Assembly: GCA_000499405.2 (NCBI GenBank)
Contig: HG738139.1
Location: 13,256,898 to 13,320,897 of the forward strand
DNA from: Onchocerca volvulus
Lineage: Eukaryota > Nematoda > Chromadorea > Rhabditida > Onchocercidae
Direction of reading: 5' to 3'
DNA length: 64,000 bases
The notes beneath the pieces are model-generated. The model had not been told where the DNA came from, made no database searches, and saw only the letters and a program-made list of their open reading frames with translations. Positions 63,905-64,000 of this stretch are shown one piece after another. The translations under genes were made by a program, and so were the position numbers. Position 1 is the first letter of the stretch. Every line of letters starts with the position of its first letter.

Positions 63905-64000
63905 CTATAAAAAAAAAAAATTTTTTTTTTAAAAATTAAAATTTAAATGGAATAATTTTAATATTTAAATAAAGCATGCTAATAATTTAGCTAGAAATAT
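63905..64000. other. Intron of the PLC gene at the right edge
   Basis: The 3' splice site TTTTTATAG adjoins 63904 on the minus strand. Upstream is A/T-rich intron, and the N-terminal PH-domain exons must lie beyond the window. Confidence 0.7.

Noticed and set aside
1..64000. CRISPR arrays, insertion sequences, LTR or DNA transposons
   Set aside because: Tandem repeats lack spacer structure, and no transposase, reverse transcriptase or long terminal repeats were seen.

Overview
The window is AT-rich nuclear DNA from a nematode. It has small multi-exon genes, introns ending in (T)TTTCAG, and several start codons sitting just behind an orphan 3' splice site, as expected for spliced-leader trans-splicing. 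Protein lengths are close to worm family sizes (a 1,263-residue separase, a 150-residue essential myosin light chain). The long A/T tracts, base composition and long introns suggest a parasitic, perhaps filarial-type, nematode; that placement is inference. I saw no prokaryotic genes, CRISPR arrays, rRNA or convincing tRNA.

Layout, minus strand unless stated: (1) 1-2397, the 5'/middle part of a trypsin-like (S1) serine protease that runs off the left edge; (2) 5049-15711, a 26-exon ubinuclein-like histone-chaperone subunit (about 1,439 aa) with a polyglutamine C-terminus; (3) 16388-20071, a newly assembled three-exon gene for a 124-aa helical protein, possibly KXD1/BORC-like; (4) 20625-27982, an 11-exon leucine-rich-repeat single-pass membrane protein (662 aa) whose tail ends in an RVxF motif; (5) 28.2-35.9 kb, a long gene-poor stretch with microsatellites, minisatellites and a cluster of transcription-factor-like sites; (6) 35909-45520, a complete 26-exon separase with the His/Cys dyad; (7) 47469-48915, plus strand, a two-exon 109-aa protein of unknown function; (8) 50801-55074, myosin essential light chain (mlc-3 type); (9) 57062-63904, a delta-type phosphoinositide phospholipase C lacking only its N-terminal exons, which lie beyond the right edge.

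Exon chains were assembled by hand from splice consensus and reading phase. Every junction listed keeps the frame open, which is the main support for the multi-exon models. The genes do not form one pathway. They cover chromatin assembly (ubinuclein), chromosome segregation (separase), muscle/cytokinetic contractility (light chain), phosphoinositide signalling (PLC), extracellular matrix/adhesion (LRR protein) and extracellular proteolysis. Genes 4, 3 and 2 lie head-to-tail with gaps of about 510 and 670 nt and could be partly co-transcribed, which is only a hypothesis.

Nothing here is a clearly new molecular system. The most unusual observations are a 67-bp minisatellite in a PLC intron that appears to be built from the intron/exon boundary beside it; a 28-bp tandem duplication of the last codons and stop of the light-chain gene; the short helical gene between ubinuclein and the LRR gene; the terminal RVxF motif on the LRR protein; and a probable GC-AG intron in separase.
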